DNA from: Rhizobiales bacterium GAS188
GTDB taxonomy: Bacteria; Pseudomonadota; Alphaproteobacteria; Rhizobiales; Beijerinckiaceae
DNA: 64,000 nucleotides
Assembly: GCA_900104855.1 (NCBI GenBank)
Contig: FNSS01000001.1
Location: forward strand, 5,084,001-5,148,000
Reading direction: 5' to 3'
Made by a program: the position numbers and the translations under genes. Of this stretch, positions 31,615 to 43,138 are shown one piece after another. The notes below the pieces were generated by a model. The model did not search any database. It worked only from the letters and a program-made list of their open reading frames with translations, and had not been told where the DNA came from. Within the stretch, counting starts at the first letter, position 1. Every line of letters begins with the position of its first letter.

Positions 31615-32244
31615 ATGATGAGCACGCCAAACCAGACTGCCAAGCGCGGCCGGCCGCGGGCCTATGATCCCGATGTGGCGCTCACCCGCGCCAGGGATGT
31701 GTTCTGGGAGGGAGGCTTCGCCGCCACCTCGCTCGACGATCTGAGCCAGGCCACCGGCATGAACCGGCCGAGCCTCTATGCGGCCTTCGGCGACAAGCGG
31801 GCCCTCTACGGCAAGGCGCTCGAGGAGTATCGCGACACGGCGCGCCAGGACATGAAGACGGCGCTCGCGAGCGAGCGGCCGCTGCGCCACGGGTTGCGCC
31901 GCGTGTATGACATTGCCTTGTCGCTCTACTTCTCTGGCGCTCCGGAGACGCCGCGCGGCTGCTTCCTGATCGGCACGGCCGTGACCGAGGCCGTCCTCGA
32001 TCCCGGGGTGCGCGCGGCCTTGGAGGAGGGCTTCCAGGCGTTCGACGAAGCGTTCGAGACGAGGCTCCGATATGCTCGGGAGCAGGGCGAGCTGCGGGCC
32101 GATGCCGATCCGGCGCTGTTGGCGAAGATCGCTTCGGCCGCCCTCTATTTCCTGGCCATCCGCTCGCGGACGGGCGAAAAGCGCGAAGTGCTGGAAGCAA
32201 CCGCGAATGCCGCGATCGACCTCATCTGCGGCGTGCCGGCTTAG
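31603..32244 (+). CDS. TetR/AcrR-family transcriptional regulator
   Basis: 213 aa from ATG 31603 (AAGGA 11 bases upstream); ATGs at 31615 and 31618 are alternatives just before the conserved part. Helix-turn-helix: RGRPRAYDPDVALTRARDVF ... ATSLDDLSQATGMNRPSLYAAFGDKRALYGKAL, typical of TetR_N. The C-terminal half (RGCFLIGTAVTEAVLDPGV) is like the TetR_C branch found beside oxidoreductase genes. Divergent from the beta-class GST; the start codon lies inside one of two matching inverted sites, implying autoregulation. Confidence 0.92.
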   Translation: MVQKMMSTPNQTAKRGRPRAYDPDVALTRARDVFWEGGFAATSLDDLSQATGMNRPSLYAAFGDKRALYGKALEEYRDTARQDMKTALASERPLRHGLRRVYDIALSLYFSGAPETPRGCFLIGTAVTEAVLDPGVRAALEEGFQAFDEAFETRLRYAREQGELRADADPALLAKIASAALYFLAIRSRTGEKREVLEATANAAIDLICGVPA

Positions 32245-32245
32245 G

Positions 32246-32334
32246 AACCGCCCCCACCCGTTCCCTTACCCGTACCCTCCCCACCACGAAGCCGGCTTCC
32301 AGCCGGCTTCGTGGCGGAGGGAGAGTGGGGGGTT
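32246..32334. repeat. Hairpin repeat element, short form (same family as 59324-59425)
   Basis: Core hairpin CCACGAAGCCGGCT / AGCCGGCTTCGTGG (32284-32297 and 32301-32314, perfect 14-bp arms, 3-base loop). It is flanked by C-rich TTACCCGTACCCTCCCCACC on the left, with AACC...CCCCAC and GTGGGG...TT at the outer ends. It begins 2 bp after the TetR stop and may act as terminator. The reverse complement of the element near 59.3 kb has the same left arm. Confidence 0.8.
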
Positions 32335-32387
32335 CTTTCAGCTAAACGCGATTCGATTGTTCCCGGCCGAGCCTGTAGGATCGGCGC

Positions 32388-32984
32388 ATGACCCTCCTGC
32401 CTCTCATCCTCGGCCTGATTCTCTTCCTCGGCGGCCACGCCCTCACCATGAACCGCCAGGCGCGCGCCTCGCTGATCGCCCGGATCGGCGAGGGGCCCTA
32501 TAAGGGGCTCTATTCGCTGGTCTCGGTCGTCGGCCTGGTGCTGATCGTCTGGGGCTTCGGCGTCTATCGCGCCTCGGGCATGATCCCTGTCTGGTATCCG
32601 CCGGCCTGGACGCGCCATGTCACCTTCCTTCTGGTGCTGATCGCCTTCGTGCTGATCGCGGCGACCTATCCGCCTTCCCATATCCGGGCCGTCGTGAAGC
32701 ATCCGATGATCACCTCGGTGATCCTGTGGTCGCTCGGCCATCTCCTGGTGCGCGGCGATCTCGGCTCGATTCTGATGTTCGGCGGCTTCTTCGTCTGGGG
32801 CGTCCTGGCCCGCATCTCGATGGGGCGGCGCGCTCCTGCGGACGTGCAGGGCCCGGCCGCCATCTCCCGCGAGCCGCGCTGGGGTGCCGATGTCGGCGTC
32901 ACCGTCATCGGCATCGCCGTCTATCTCGCCGTGCTGTTCTGGCTGCATCCCCTGCTGATCGGCGTGAGCCTCATGCCGGGCTGA
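32388..32984 (+). CDS. NnrU family membrane protein
   Basis: 198 aa with six hydrophobic helices. The pattern fits NnrU: LILFLGGHALTMNRQARASL, YSLVSVVGLVLIVWGFGVYR, THIR-type loop PPSHIRAVVKHPMITSVILW and SLGHLLVRGDLGSILMFGGF. NnrU-type proteins are tied to nitrite/nitric oxide metabolism in some denitrifiers, but many homologues occur with no denitrification genes, as here; the related NnrUfam/DWNN-type proteins may handle heme or carotenoid intermediates. Precise role unknown. Confidence 0.85.
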   Translation: MTLLPLILGLILFLGGHALTMNRQARASLIARIGEGPYKGLYSLVSVVGLVLIVWGFGVYRASGMIPVWYPPAWTRHVTFLLVLIAFVLIAATYPPSHIRAVVKHPMITSVILWSLGHLLVRGDLGSILMFGGFFVWGVLARISMGRRAPADVQGPAAISREPRWGADVGVTVIGIAVYLAVLFWLHPLLIGVSLMPG

Positions 32985-33056
32985 GCCGAAAGAACTGGCC
33001 ATATTCGGCGGGTTCGGCTATCACACCGGCGGTTTTCGAGAGAGAGCGTCCACCTC

Positions 33057-33770
33057 ATGAAGAAAGTCTATGCCGACGCCACGTCGGCACTCGCCGGCAT
33101 CCTGAAGGACGGCATGATGGTCCTGGCCGGCGGCTTTGGCCTTTCGGGCATTCCCGAGGCACTCACGCTCGCCTTGCGCGATTCCGGCGTGAAAGGCCTC
33201 ACCGTGGTCTCGAACAATGCGGGCGTCGACGGCATCGGGCTCGGCCTGCTGCTCGAGACGCGCCAGATCAAGAAGATGATCTCGTCCTATGTGGGCGAGA
33301 ACAAGCTGTTCGCCCAGCAATATCTGGCGGGCGAGCTCGAGCTCGAATTCAACCCGCAAGGCACGCTCGCCGAGCGCATCCGCGCCGGCGGCGCCGGCAT
33401 CCCGGCCTTCTTCACCAAGACTGGTGTCGGCACCTTGATCGCCGAGGGCAAGGAGACGCATGAGTTCGACGGCGAGACCTTCGTGATGGAGCGCGGCATC
33501 GTCGGCGACCTCGCCTTGGTGCATGCCTGGAAAGGCGACACCGAAGGCAATCTCGTTTTTCGGAAGACGGCGCGGAACTTCAACCCGATGATGGCCACGG
33601 CCGCCAAGGTGACGGTCGCCGAAGTCGAGCATCTCGTCCAGCCGGGCGAGATCGACCCCGATCAGATCCACACGGCGGGAATTTTCGTGCAGCGTATCGT
33701 GCATGTGCCGGTGACCGGGCCCAAGCGCATCGAGCATCGCACCACAAGGCCGCGATCCGCGGCCGCATGA
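33057..33770 (+). CDS. scoA: 3-oxoacid CoA-transferase subunit A
   Basis: 237 aa. The family I CoA-transferase alpha subunit pattern is complete: [20 protein letters not shown] (CoA-binding G-rich loop), [50 protein letters not shown] and [16 protein letters not shown]. With subunit B it moves CoA between succinyl-CoA and acetoacetate or another 3-oxoacid, for ketone-body or PHB-derived acetoacetate use. Subunit B follows after 26 bp on the same strand. The symbol rests on family similarity; AtoD-type substrates cannot be excluded. Confidence 0.88.
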   Translation: MKKVYADATSALAGILKDGMMVLAGGFGLSGIPEALTLALRDSGVKGLTVVSNNAGVDGIGLGLLLETRQIKKMISSYVGENKLFAQQYLAGELELEFNPQGTLAERIRAGGAGIPAFFTKTGVGTLIAEGKETHEFDGETFVMERGIVGDLALVHAWKGDTEGNLVFRKTARNFNPMMATAAKVTVAEVEHLVQPGEIDPDQIHTAGIFVQRIVHVPVTGPKRIEHRTTRPRSAAA

Positions 33771-33796
33771 CTATGAGCTGATCGAGGAGACGAGAC

Positions 33797-34453
33797 ATGG
33801 CCTGGACCAGGGAACAGATGGCGGCGCGCGCCGCGAAAGAGCTGCGGGACGGCTTCTACGTCAATCTCGGCATCGGGATTCCCACGCTTGTCTCGAACTA
33901 TATCCCCGAGGGCATGAGCGTCATCCTGCAAAGCGAGAACGGCATGCTCGGCATGGGGCCCTTTCCCTATGAGGGCGAAGAGGACGCAGATCTCATCAAT
34001 GCCGGCAAGCAGACCATCACCGAGCTGCCGACGACGAGCTATTTCTCGAGCGCCGACTCCTTCGCGATGATCCGCGGTGGCCATATCGACCTGTCGATCC
34101 TCGGCGCCATGCAGGTCGCCGAGAATGGCGATCTCGCGAACTGGATGATCCCGGGCAAGATGGTCAAGGGCATGGGTGGGGCCATGGATCTCGTGGCCGG
34201 GGTCAAGAAGGTCGTGGTGGTCATGGAGCATGTGGCCAAGGACGGGCCGAAGCTGCTCAAGCGCTGCAACTTGCCGCTGACCGGCCAGCGCGTCGTCGAT
34301 CTGGTGATCACCGATCTCGGCGTTTTCAGCATCGACAAGCATGGCGATCGCGGCATGCGGCTGATCGAGCGCGCCGACGGCGTGTCGCTCGACGAGATCC
34401 GGGCGAAGACGGAAGCAACCTTCAGCGTCGAGGAACACGCCAAGGCCGCCTGA
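33797..34453 (+). CDS. scoB: 3-oxoacid CoA-transferase subunit B
   Basis: 218 aa. It contains the catalytic glutamate in [12 protein letters not shown] (the S-E-N-G motif whose Glu forms the glutamyl-CoA intermediate), [19 protein letters not shown] near the start, the [14 protein letters not shown] strand and [17 protein letters not shown] (oxyanion/CoA loop). GAGGAGACGAGAC directly upstream provides the ribosome site. Encoded with subunit A; the two would form an alpha2beta2 enzyme. Confidence 0.9.
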   Translation: MAWTREQMAARAAKELRDGFYVNLGIGIPTLVSNYIPEGMSVILQSENGMLGMGPFPYEGEEDADLINAGKQTITELPTTSYFSSADSFAMIRGGHIDLSILGAMQVAENGDLANWMIPGKMVKGMGGAMDLVAGVKKVVVVMEHVAKDGPKLLKRCNLPLTGQRVVDLVITDLGVFSIDKHGDRGMRLIERADGVSLDEIRAKTEATFSVEEHAKAA

Positions 34454-34612
34454 GGGCGGGCCGGTCTTGGCCCTGTCCGCGAGGATCGCTAGAGGGCCGC
34501 GCCGCAACCCCCATTGCGCCGCCGGACCCTCCGCAAGGCGCTTCGCGCTCCTTGGCGGATCGCTCATGCCGGAACGGTCAGGCGAGGTCGTGCACGCGGC
34601 GATATCCATTTC

Positions 34613-36409
34613 ATGACGGCGCTCGATGACACCAGGCAGGCGGCGCCGAGCGATCACTTGGACCGCGAGCCCATGCCTTGGCGCCCGATCCTGATCGGCG
34701 CGGCCGCGATCCTGCTCGCAGCTGTCGCCTTGATCGGGCCGCGCCTCGTCTCGCGCACCACCCTCGCTTCCATGATCGAGACCCGCCTCTGCGGCGGCTT
34801 CGGCGTCGAATGCAGTCTCGCCGGCCCGATCCATGTGCGCCTCCTTCCCTATCCGATGATCGAGGCGAAGGGGCTGACGCTCACGATTCCGCAAGCCAAG
34901 GCGACGGTTCGCGCCGCCCGGGTCGAGGCGGAGCTGCGGGCCTTGCCGCTGCTTCTCGGGCGCATCAGCGTCAACCATCTCGATCTTGCGGGAGCAGAGA
35001 TCGACATCGCGGCCCCGCCTGGCGGGATGCGGCTGTTCGCGTCGGCGGATGGTGCGGGCGCAGCTCTCGTCGACGCCCTCGTCGGGGCCGACAAGCTCGG
35101 CAACCGGCTGACCCGGATCAGCCTCGACAGCTCGCGGATCCTGATCCGCGGCGAATCTCCCAGGCACAATGTCGCGCTGGAGGCCATTTCGGGGGTCGTT
35201 GCCTGGCCGCAAGGCGAGGAGCTCTTCGCTCGTGTCTCCGGCTTCATGGCCGGTCAAGCCTTGCGCCTGCGCATCGAGGGGCCGAGCATTCCTGACCTGA
35301 CCCGGAGCGGGGGGGCTCCGATGACCGTCAACGCGATCCTGGGCGAGGACGAGTTCTCCTATCGGGGACGGCTCGTCAAAGCCCCCGATCTCGTCGCGGC
35401 CGGCACGCTCGAGGCGATCCTGCCTTCGGCGAAGCGGTTGTTGACGCTGTCGCGCGGGGTGAGCTGGCCGTCCTTCCTGCCCGACCAGGCTTTGCATATC
35501 GGCGGGCAGGCCTTCGTCACCAGTCGCGGCATCGATTTCGAGAATGCCGAATTCGCCGTCGGCCGCTCACGCTTCTCGGGCGGCATGTCGTTGCGCATGA
35601 CGGCGGATGGGCGCCCCTCGCTGTCGGGGACGATCGCAGCCCAGCTCGTCGACCTCGACAGCCTTCCGCCTATGCCGTTCGGGCAGATCCGCTTGCCCAG
35701 TCTCGGCCGCGTGCCCGATCTCGATCTGCGCATGTCGGCGCGCCGCGTCGTCATCGGCGGAGCGCGGTTCGACGGCGTGGCGGCCGGCCTGATCCTTGCC
35801 GATCACCGTCTCGACCTTTCCATGTCCCAAGGCTCGCCCGCCGAGGGTAGCGGCAAGCTGCGCATCATCGCCATGCCCGATCCGCAAGGGCTCGCGGTCA
35901 AGCTGCAGGCCTCCTCCGATACTATCGACATCGGCTCGGCGCTCGCACATCTGTCGAGCCGTCCCTTCCTCTCGGGATCGGGCGGCTTCAACATGGTGCT
36001 CGAAGGGCGCGGCGGCGATCTCGAGGCGCTGACCCGGTCATTATCCGGCAAGGCCAGCCTGCAGATGAAGAAGGGGGCGCTGTCGATCCCCGACGAGGGC
36101 GAGCCGGTCATGTCGATCGGCGAGGATCAGACCCGCCGCGATGTTCCCGAAGGGGCGCCGCGTACGACCCTGTCGCGCCGCTTCTCCGAGGCGAACTTCG
36201 TAGGCGTCGCCGAGCACGGCATACTGAGCTTGACCGAAGGGTGGATCGGGGAGGGCGCCACCCAGATCGCCATCGGCGGCAAGCTCGATCTCGGCGAGCG
36301 CAGCCTCGATGTGTCGCTGAACGGCAGCGGCGAGACAGCGGCGGAAGCGCCATGGCGCCTGCGCATGACCGGGCCCTGGTCGGCTCCGACGGTAGCGAGT
36401 GGCAAGTAG
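34613..36409 (+). CDS. AsmA-family protein
   Basis: 598 aa from ATG 34613. One N-terminal membrane helix (PILIGAAAILLAAVALIGP) is followed by a long beta-rich periplasmic part (FGVECSLAGPIHVRLLPYPM, LEAISGVVAWPQG, RFSGGMSLRMTADGRP) typical of AsmA/TamB-type lipid-transport or outer-membrane assembly proteins. Near the C-terminus come SFKGKA-like repeats (LSGKASLQMKKGALSIPD) and SLDVSLNGSGETA. The last six codons (VASGK and stop) lie inside a 7-bp tandem repeat array, so the natural C-terminus may have been replaced by the repeat. 159 bp after scoB. Confidence 0.8.
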   Translation: MTALDDTRQAAPSDHLDREPMPWRPILIGAAAILLAAVALIGPRLVSRTTLASMIETRLCGGFGVECSLAGPIHVRLLPYPMIEAKGLTLTIPQAKATVRAARVEAELRALPLLLGRISVNHLDLAGAEIDIAAPPGGMRLFASADGAGAALVDALVGADKLGNRLTRISLDSSRILIRGESPRHNVALEAISGVVAWPQGEELFARVSGFMAGQALRLRIEGPSIPDLTRSGGAPMTVNAILGEDEFSYRGRLVKAPDLVAAGTLEAILPSAKRLLTLSRGVSWPSFLPDQALHIGGQAFVTSRGIDFENAEFAVGRSRFSGGMSLRMTADGRPSLSGTIAAQLVDLDSLPPMPFGQIRLPSLGRVPDLDLRMSARRVVIGGARFDGVAAGLILADHRLDLSMSQGSPAEGSGKLRIIAMPDPQGLAVKLQASSDTIDIGSALAHLSSRPFLSGSGGFNMVLEGRGGDLEALTRSLSGKASLQMKKGALSIPDEGEPVMSIGEDQTRRDVPEGAPRTTLSRRFSEANFVGVAEHGILSLTEGWIGEGATQIAIGGKLDLGERSLDVSLNGSGETAAEAPWRLRMTGPWSAPTVASGK

Positions 36410-36602
36410 CGAGTGGCGAATGGCGAATGGCGAATGGCGAATAGTGAGTAGCGAGTGGGGAGAAGCCTGGCGCTGCTCTGTCTACTCGCCACTCGCTATT
36501 CGCTCCACTATCTTGAGGCTCGCCCCTTTTTCTGCTCACTGCTCACTACTCACTACTCACTACTCACTATTCGCTATTCGCCATTCGCCATTCGCTACTC
36601 GC
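36392..36602. repeat. Inverted pair of 7-bp tandem-repeat arrays (GCGAATG/GTAGCGA type)
   Basis: Left array, ten heptads (36392-36461): GTAGCGA, GTGGCAA, GTAGCGA, GTGGCGA, 3 x ATGGCGA, ATAGTGA, GTAGCGA, GTGGGGA. Right array, ten heptads (36533-36602) in opposite orientation: 2 x TGCTCAC, 3 x TACTCAC, 2 x TATTCGC, 2 x CATTCGC, TACTCGC. Three more heptads lie at 36482-36502. The left array supplies the AsmA stop; the right one ends 5 bp before the next start codon. Confidence 0.95.
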
Positions 36603-36607
36603 CCACG

Positions 36608-37768
36608 ATGAGCATGATCATGACAGAGAGTTCCCATGCCGAGGCCTCCGTCTTCGATCGCTTCGAACGGGTGGTCGACCCATCGCTCTATCGGCCGCTG
36701 CCGGAGGACGATCTGATCGGGATGACGGATGTCGTCAACTCGACCAGGGCCATTCAGGATGGCCGCTACAAGGCGGTGAACATGGCGGGCGCGGCCGCCA
36801 TCACGGCCGTGATGAACGCCGTGCCGAGCGAGAGCTTCCCCTTCGTGTTCGGGGGCGATGGGGCGACGCTCGCCGTCTCCTTGCGGCATGAGGCCCCGGT
36901 TCGCGACGCGCTCGCACGAACCGCCGCCTTCGCGCGCGATGAGCTCGGCCTCGATCTGCGGGCGGCGCTCATTCCGCTATCGGCCATCCGGGCCGCCGGC
37001 GGAGATGTCAGGCTCGCCTGGTTCGAGCCGAACCCGCATGTCCGCTATGCCATGTTTTCGGGCGGCGGCCTCGTTTTTGCCGAGCAGGCGATGAAGGCCG
37101 GGCGCTTCGCGATTGATGCGGCGCCGGTCGGGCAGAGGCCCGATCTCGCCGGGCTCTCCTGCCGCTACATGCCGGTCGCGAGCCGCAACGGAGTGATCTT
37201 GTCGCTGATCGTCAAGCGTGCCGAAGGGGCGCGCGAAAGCGAGTTCGCCCGCGCCGTCATGGATATCCTGTCCATGTTGCGGGCGCTCGATCGGGACGGC
37301 CATCCGGTTCCGGCCGAAGGGCCGCCGGTGAATTGGCCTCCCCAGGGCCTCGATCTCGAAGCGCGTGCCTCGCGGCGCAGCGAATCGCTGGCGCTGCGCA
37401 AGTTCAAGCTGCGCCTCATCACGGCCGCGTCCTGGTTCATCCTGAAGACCGGCATGAAGGTCGGCAGCTTCGATCCGGCCCATTATCGCCGCCAGACGAC
37501 GCAGAACACCGATTTCCGCAAGTTCGACGACGGGTTGCGCATGACCATCGATTGCTCGGCCGAGACGGCCGACAGCGTCGAGCGGCGCCTTGGCGAGTTG
37601 CGCGCCTCCGGCGTGCTCAGCTTCGGTGCTTTCCGCCAGAAGCAGGCGCTCGTCACCTGCATCGTCCCGGACCCGATGCATGATGATCACATGCATTTCG
37701 TCGACGGCGCTGAAGGCGGCTACGCGCTCGCAGCGCGCATGCTCAAGGGCGAGGCCATGCCGGCGTAA
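36608..37768 (+). CDS. DUF3095 family protein (possible nucleotidyl-cyclase-like fold)
   Basis: 386 aa from ATG 36608; the upstream open frame is only translated repeat. DUF3095 features: LIGMTDVVNSTRAIQDGRYK, VNMAGAAAITAVMNAV, FPFVFGGDGATLAV, and the C-terminal RQTTQNTDFRKFDDGLRMTI. The D-VVNST-R and FGGDG blocks resemble the metal-binding strand and hairpin of class III cyclases, so a related fold is plausible, but no activity is established. There is no ribosome site because the heptad array runs to within 5 bp of the ATG. Confidence 0.8.
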   Translation: MSMIMTESSHAEASVFDRFERVVDPSLYRPLPEDDLIGMTDVVNSTRAIQDGRYKAVNMAGAAAITAVMNAVPSESFPFVFGGDGATLAVSLRHEAPVRDALARTAAFARDELGLDLRAALIPLSAIRAAGGDVRLAWFEPNPHVRYAMFSGGGLVFAEQAMKAGRFAIDAAPVGQRPDLAGLSCRYMPVASRNGVILSLIVKRAEGARESEFARAVMDILSMLRALDRDGHPVPAEGPPVNWPPQGLDLEARASRRSESLALRKFKLRLITAASWFILKTGMKVGSFDPAHYRRQTTQNTDFRKFDDGLRMTIDCSAETADSVERRLGELRASGVLSFGAFRQKQALVTCIVPDPMHDDHMHFVDGAEGGYALAARMLKGEAMPA

Positions 37769-37949
37769 GAGCTGCGGCCGAGTAGCCGATCCGCGCCGCG
37801 GGGCGCTTGCGTAGCCGGAACATTTGTGGAACATTGCCACGCAAGAAGTAGTGGATTACGTGCATTCGGCGTGACCGGCGAGGCTCGGGCTTTGCTAGGG
37901 TCCCGGCTGCGCAACGAGGGTATGATGCGTTCGAAAGAGAGGTGGTGTG

Positions 37950-38456
37950 ATGGCGGGAAGCGTGAACAAGGTTATCCTGATCGGTAATCTCGGCAAAGAT
38001 CCCGAGGTGCGCCGCCTCAATTCAGGCGAGCCGGTCGTGTCGCTGCGCATTGCCACCTCCGAGAGCTGGCGCGACAAGACCTCGGGCGAACGCAAGGAAC
38101 GCACCGAATGGCATGATGTCGTGATCTTCAACGAGAATCTCGGCAAGGTCGCCGAGCAGTTTCTGAAGAAGGGCTCGAAGGTTTATGTCGAGGGCCAGCT
38201 GCAGAATCGCGAATGGCAGGATCAGCAGGGCAATAAGCGCCGCTCGACCGAAGTCGTGCTGCAGCGTTTCCGCGGCGAGTTGACGCTGCTCGATGCACGT
38301 GGCGGCGGAATGGGCGGAGGCGCCGAGGAGATCGGCGATGAAAGCCGCAGCTCCGGACAGTTCGGCCGGTCCTCGCCCATGGAGCGTCGCCCGGCGCCTG
38401 CGGGTGGCGCTGGCGGCAAATATGCGGGCGAGCTCGACGACGACATTCCGTTCTGA
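37950..38456 (+). CDS. ssb: Single-stranded DNA-binding protein
   Basis: 168 aa. OB-fold: [60 protein letters not shown] Gly/Ser-rich linker follows and the conserved acidic tip DDDIPF that recruits partner repair and replication proteins. GAGAGGTGG precedes ATG 37950 (a GTG lies one codon earlier). ssb next to marC and gyrA is a common order in Hyphomicrobiales. Confidence 0.97.
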   Translation: MAGSVNKVILIGNLGKDPEVRRLNSGEPVVSLRIATSESWRDKTSGERKERTEWHDVVIFNENLGKVAEQFLKKGSKVYVEGQLQNREWQDQQGNKRRSTEVVLQRFRGELTLLDARGGGMGGGAEEIGDESRSSGQFGRSSPMERRPAPAGGAGGKYAGELDDDIPF

Positions 38457-38474
38457 CGCCGCCACCTTCGCGCC

Positions 38475-39104
38475 TCAGCCTCGTCCGAAGGCGGCGCTCG
38501 CGCCGTTGATGACGAATTGCACCGCGAGCGCCGCGAGGATGACGCCGAGCAGGCGCGATAGCACTACATTGCCGGTGACGCCGAGCAGGCGTGAGATGCG
38601 CTCGGCCAAGAGGAAGACCAGGGCGCATGCGGCGAGCACCGCCCCGATAAGCGCCACCAGGATGGCGAGGAGGCGCGGATCGGATCCGGCCCGCCCGGCG
38701 AGCAGGATGGTCGCCGTGATGGCGCCGGGCCCGGCGAGCAGCGGGATGGCGAGCGGGAAGGCCGCGACATTGCGGATGTGATCGATGGTGATGGCGCTCT
38801 GCGCCGTCTCCGCCTTGCGCTCGGTCCTCGCCTCGAAGACCATCTCGAAGGCGATCCAGAACAGCAACAGCCCGCCCGCTATGCGGAAAGCCGGCAAGCC
38901 GACGCCGAGCACGGTCAGGATGCGACCGCCGCCGAGCGCGAAGAAGGTCATGATCACGAAGGCGATAAGGCAGGCCCGCAGCGCCACCTGGCGGCGCTCC
39001 GAGGCCACCATGCCAATGGTGAGCGAGATGAAGATCGGTGCGAGGCCCGGCGGATCGAGCGTGACCAGCAGGGTCGCAAGCGTCGAGGAGAAGAAATCGT
39101 ACAT
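38475..39104 (-). CDS. MarC family integral membrane protein
   Basis: 209 aa from ATG 39104, six hydrophobic helices. Family features: TLLVTLDPPGLAPIFISLT, RILTVLGVGLPAFRIAGGLL, FWIAFEMVF, and AAFPLAIPLLAGPGAITATI. Despite the name, MarC proteins are not shown to be part of multiple antibiotic resistance; function remains unclear. Convergent with ssb (18 bp between stops), divergent from gyrA. Confidence 0.92.
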   Translation of the reverse strand: MYDFFSSTLATLLVTLDPPGLAPIFISLTIGMVASERRQVALRACLIAFVIMTFFALGGGRILTVLGVGLPAFRIAGGLLLFWIAFEMVFEARTERKAETAQSAITIDHIRNVAAFPLAIPLLAGPGAITATILLAGRAGSDPRLLAILVALIGAVLAACALVFLLAERISRLLGVTGNVVLSRLLGVILAALAVQFVINGASAAFGRG

Positions 39105-39492
39105 TGTTGCGAGGGCAAGGTCTTTGGGTGCGGGGGCAAGGCTCTTTGTGCGCGACGCTAAACGCTTTGCGGCGGCAGTGCGAGATCGCCGCAAACATGG
39201 CGCCACCGGCCGGCGGGGCCATGCCCCCTAGATCACTGCACCACAACCGATTTACGCCCGATCAGGGCAGGTTTTCGGGGCCACAAGGCCGCTAACCCGA
39301 CCAGGTTGCGCCTGCGGCTCGCGGACGCAGCCGTGTTCATCGCTCAAGAGCTTGAAAAACCAGCGTTTTGTTTTTGATGAATGCGGCGTGTGACGGTAGC
39401 GAAACGGATGAGATTCGATTATGTAACAGACAGCGTATTCCGGGAAGATTCGGAATTCCGCGAAGGCTCGGAACTCTAGGAAGATTTGCCCC
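39105..39492. other. Intergenic region upstream of gyrA
   Basis: About 390 bp between divergent marC and gyrA. An AT-richer patch near 39355-39430 (GTTTTGTTTTTGATGAATG, GATTATGTAAC) is the likely gyrA promoter zone. No gene or strong repeat seen. Confidence 0.5.
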
Positions 39493-42243
<2,751 letters not shown>

Positions 42244-42313
42244 GCATCCACACCGGATGCCACGGGGCGGCTACCGTATTCACACTTCTCATCGGACGGG
42301 CGCCAGCGCAGCT

Positions 42314-42343
42314 CCCTCTCCTCGCCACTTTGCGGGGAGAGGG
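42314..42343. terminator. Hairpin after gyrA
   Basis: CCCTCTCCTCGC / GCGGGGAGAGGG, 12-bp arms with one mismatch and a 6-base loop, 71 bp after the gyrA stop. No T-run. A related hairpin follows at 42497-42524, so this belongs to a dispersed REP-like family that may also stop transcription. Confidence 0.55.
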
Positions 42344-42496
42344 CGGGGGGGAGGGGCCAAATATGCGCAAAGAGCTTGGCGATTGGCTTCCAGGTGATGA
42401 GCTGCGGAGCTATCAGGAAGAACTCGGCGAGTGTGAAACGACGTTTACCCAAATCACCCGGCCCCTCACCCGCTCCCTCGCTGCGCTCGGGATCGA

Positions 42497-42535
42497 CCTC
42501 TCCCCGAAAAAGCGCGGGGAGAGGTGGGCGCTCGA
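42497..42535. repeat. REP-like hairpin CCTCTCCCCG ... CGGGGAGAGG
   Basis: Perfect 10-bp arms (42497-42506, 42515-42524), followed by TGGGCGCTCG. The 19-base stretch GGGGAGAGGTGGGCGCTCG recurs at 55347-55365, just beyond the other copy of the gyrA tail. Confidence 0.75.
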
Positions 42536-42630
42536 TAGTGTCTCAGTTTGAAATTTGCCGCCCTTGACGCGACCGGCTCGCCGTCCCCATCTCATTCCTG
42601 TATGCTTAGCGCAAAGCAGGATCGAAGCAG

Positions 42631-42852
42631 ATGGAACTGAAAAATCTGAAAAATCTCCCACACGTTCTAACGACATTTGATTCTCAAGATGGCGTCGGCC
42701 ATTGCGTCCTCAACGTTGGGACCGACCTCGTCGAGCGTCCAGGTATGCCGGGGTATGATGCGGAAGCGCTCGATAGACTCAGACACCACCTGGCGAAGCT
42801 GATCAATCCGCAGCAAGGCTATGACAAGTTCACCATACACTTCAAACGATAG
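42631..42852 (+). CDS. Small hypothetical protein
   Basis: 73 aa beginning MELKNLKNLPHVLTTFDSQD and ending GYDKFTIHFKR. Its amino-acid make-up is that of an ordinary small cytoplasmic protein, and its GC is lower than the flanks, but no family was recognised. The ribosome site is poor. It lies at the left part of the segment between the two gyrA tails, next to gene fragments, so it may be transferred or degenerating DNA. Confidence 0.4.
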   Translation: MELKNLKNLPHVLTTFDSQDGVGHCVLNVGTDLVERPGMPGYDAEALDRLRHHLAKLINPQQGYDKFTIHFKR

Positions 42853-42861
42853 AGCGACGTA

Positions 42862-42939
42862 ATGCCCACCGGACCTAAAGGCCAGAAGCGCCCCGCCGGG
42901 CGATGCCGCGCTTCTTCGCGATCGCTTCGGCGGAAGTGA
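42862..42939 (+). pseudogene. Fragment of a small MPTGPKGQKRP-type protein
   Basis: The frame starts MPTGPKGQKRPA, which is the usual beginning of a short basic protein widespread in alphaproteobacteria, but after 12 residues it turns into unrelated Arg/Ser-rich sequence and stops at 25 codons. It appears cut at the junction with the leftward fragment described next. Confidence 0.4.
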
Positions 42940-43033
42940 CAACGCCGCGCGCGATGAGGCCTTGCCCGCCCTCGTTCTCGCTCGCGAACACGAAAACCGT
43001 GTCGCCTTCGGCGACATGCCTACCACCACACAT
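42875..43033 (-). pseudogene. Truncated EVE/PUA-like protein fragment
   Basis: Reads MCGGRHVAEGDTVFVFASEN, then EGGQGLIARGVVTSAEAIAK, KKRGIARR, and ends GASGL-stop after 52 codons. The opening looks like the start of an EVE- or PUA-like small domain protein, of which only the N-terminal third remains. The break coincides with the start of the rightward fragment at 42862, so the two relics are fused head to head. The family call is tentative. Confidence 0.4.
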
Positions 43034-43138
43034 CGTCTTTTGCGCGGTAAGGCCCTCCCATTAGAGTTAGGGCATGTGCGAATATGGAAATCCCAGAGGC
43101 CACGAGGGCCAGACTGCGGATGAAGTTGCCATTCGACC

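Noticed and set aside
36392-36602. CRISPR array
   Set aside because: The repeat unit is 7 bp with no spacers and the two arrays are in opposite orientation.
36455-36607. 51-codon N-terminal extension of the DUF3095 protein
   Set aside because: It is a translation of the 7-bp repeat array (RYSPFAIRYSP-like); the family begins at about 36608.
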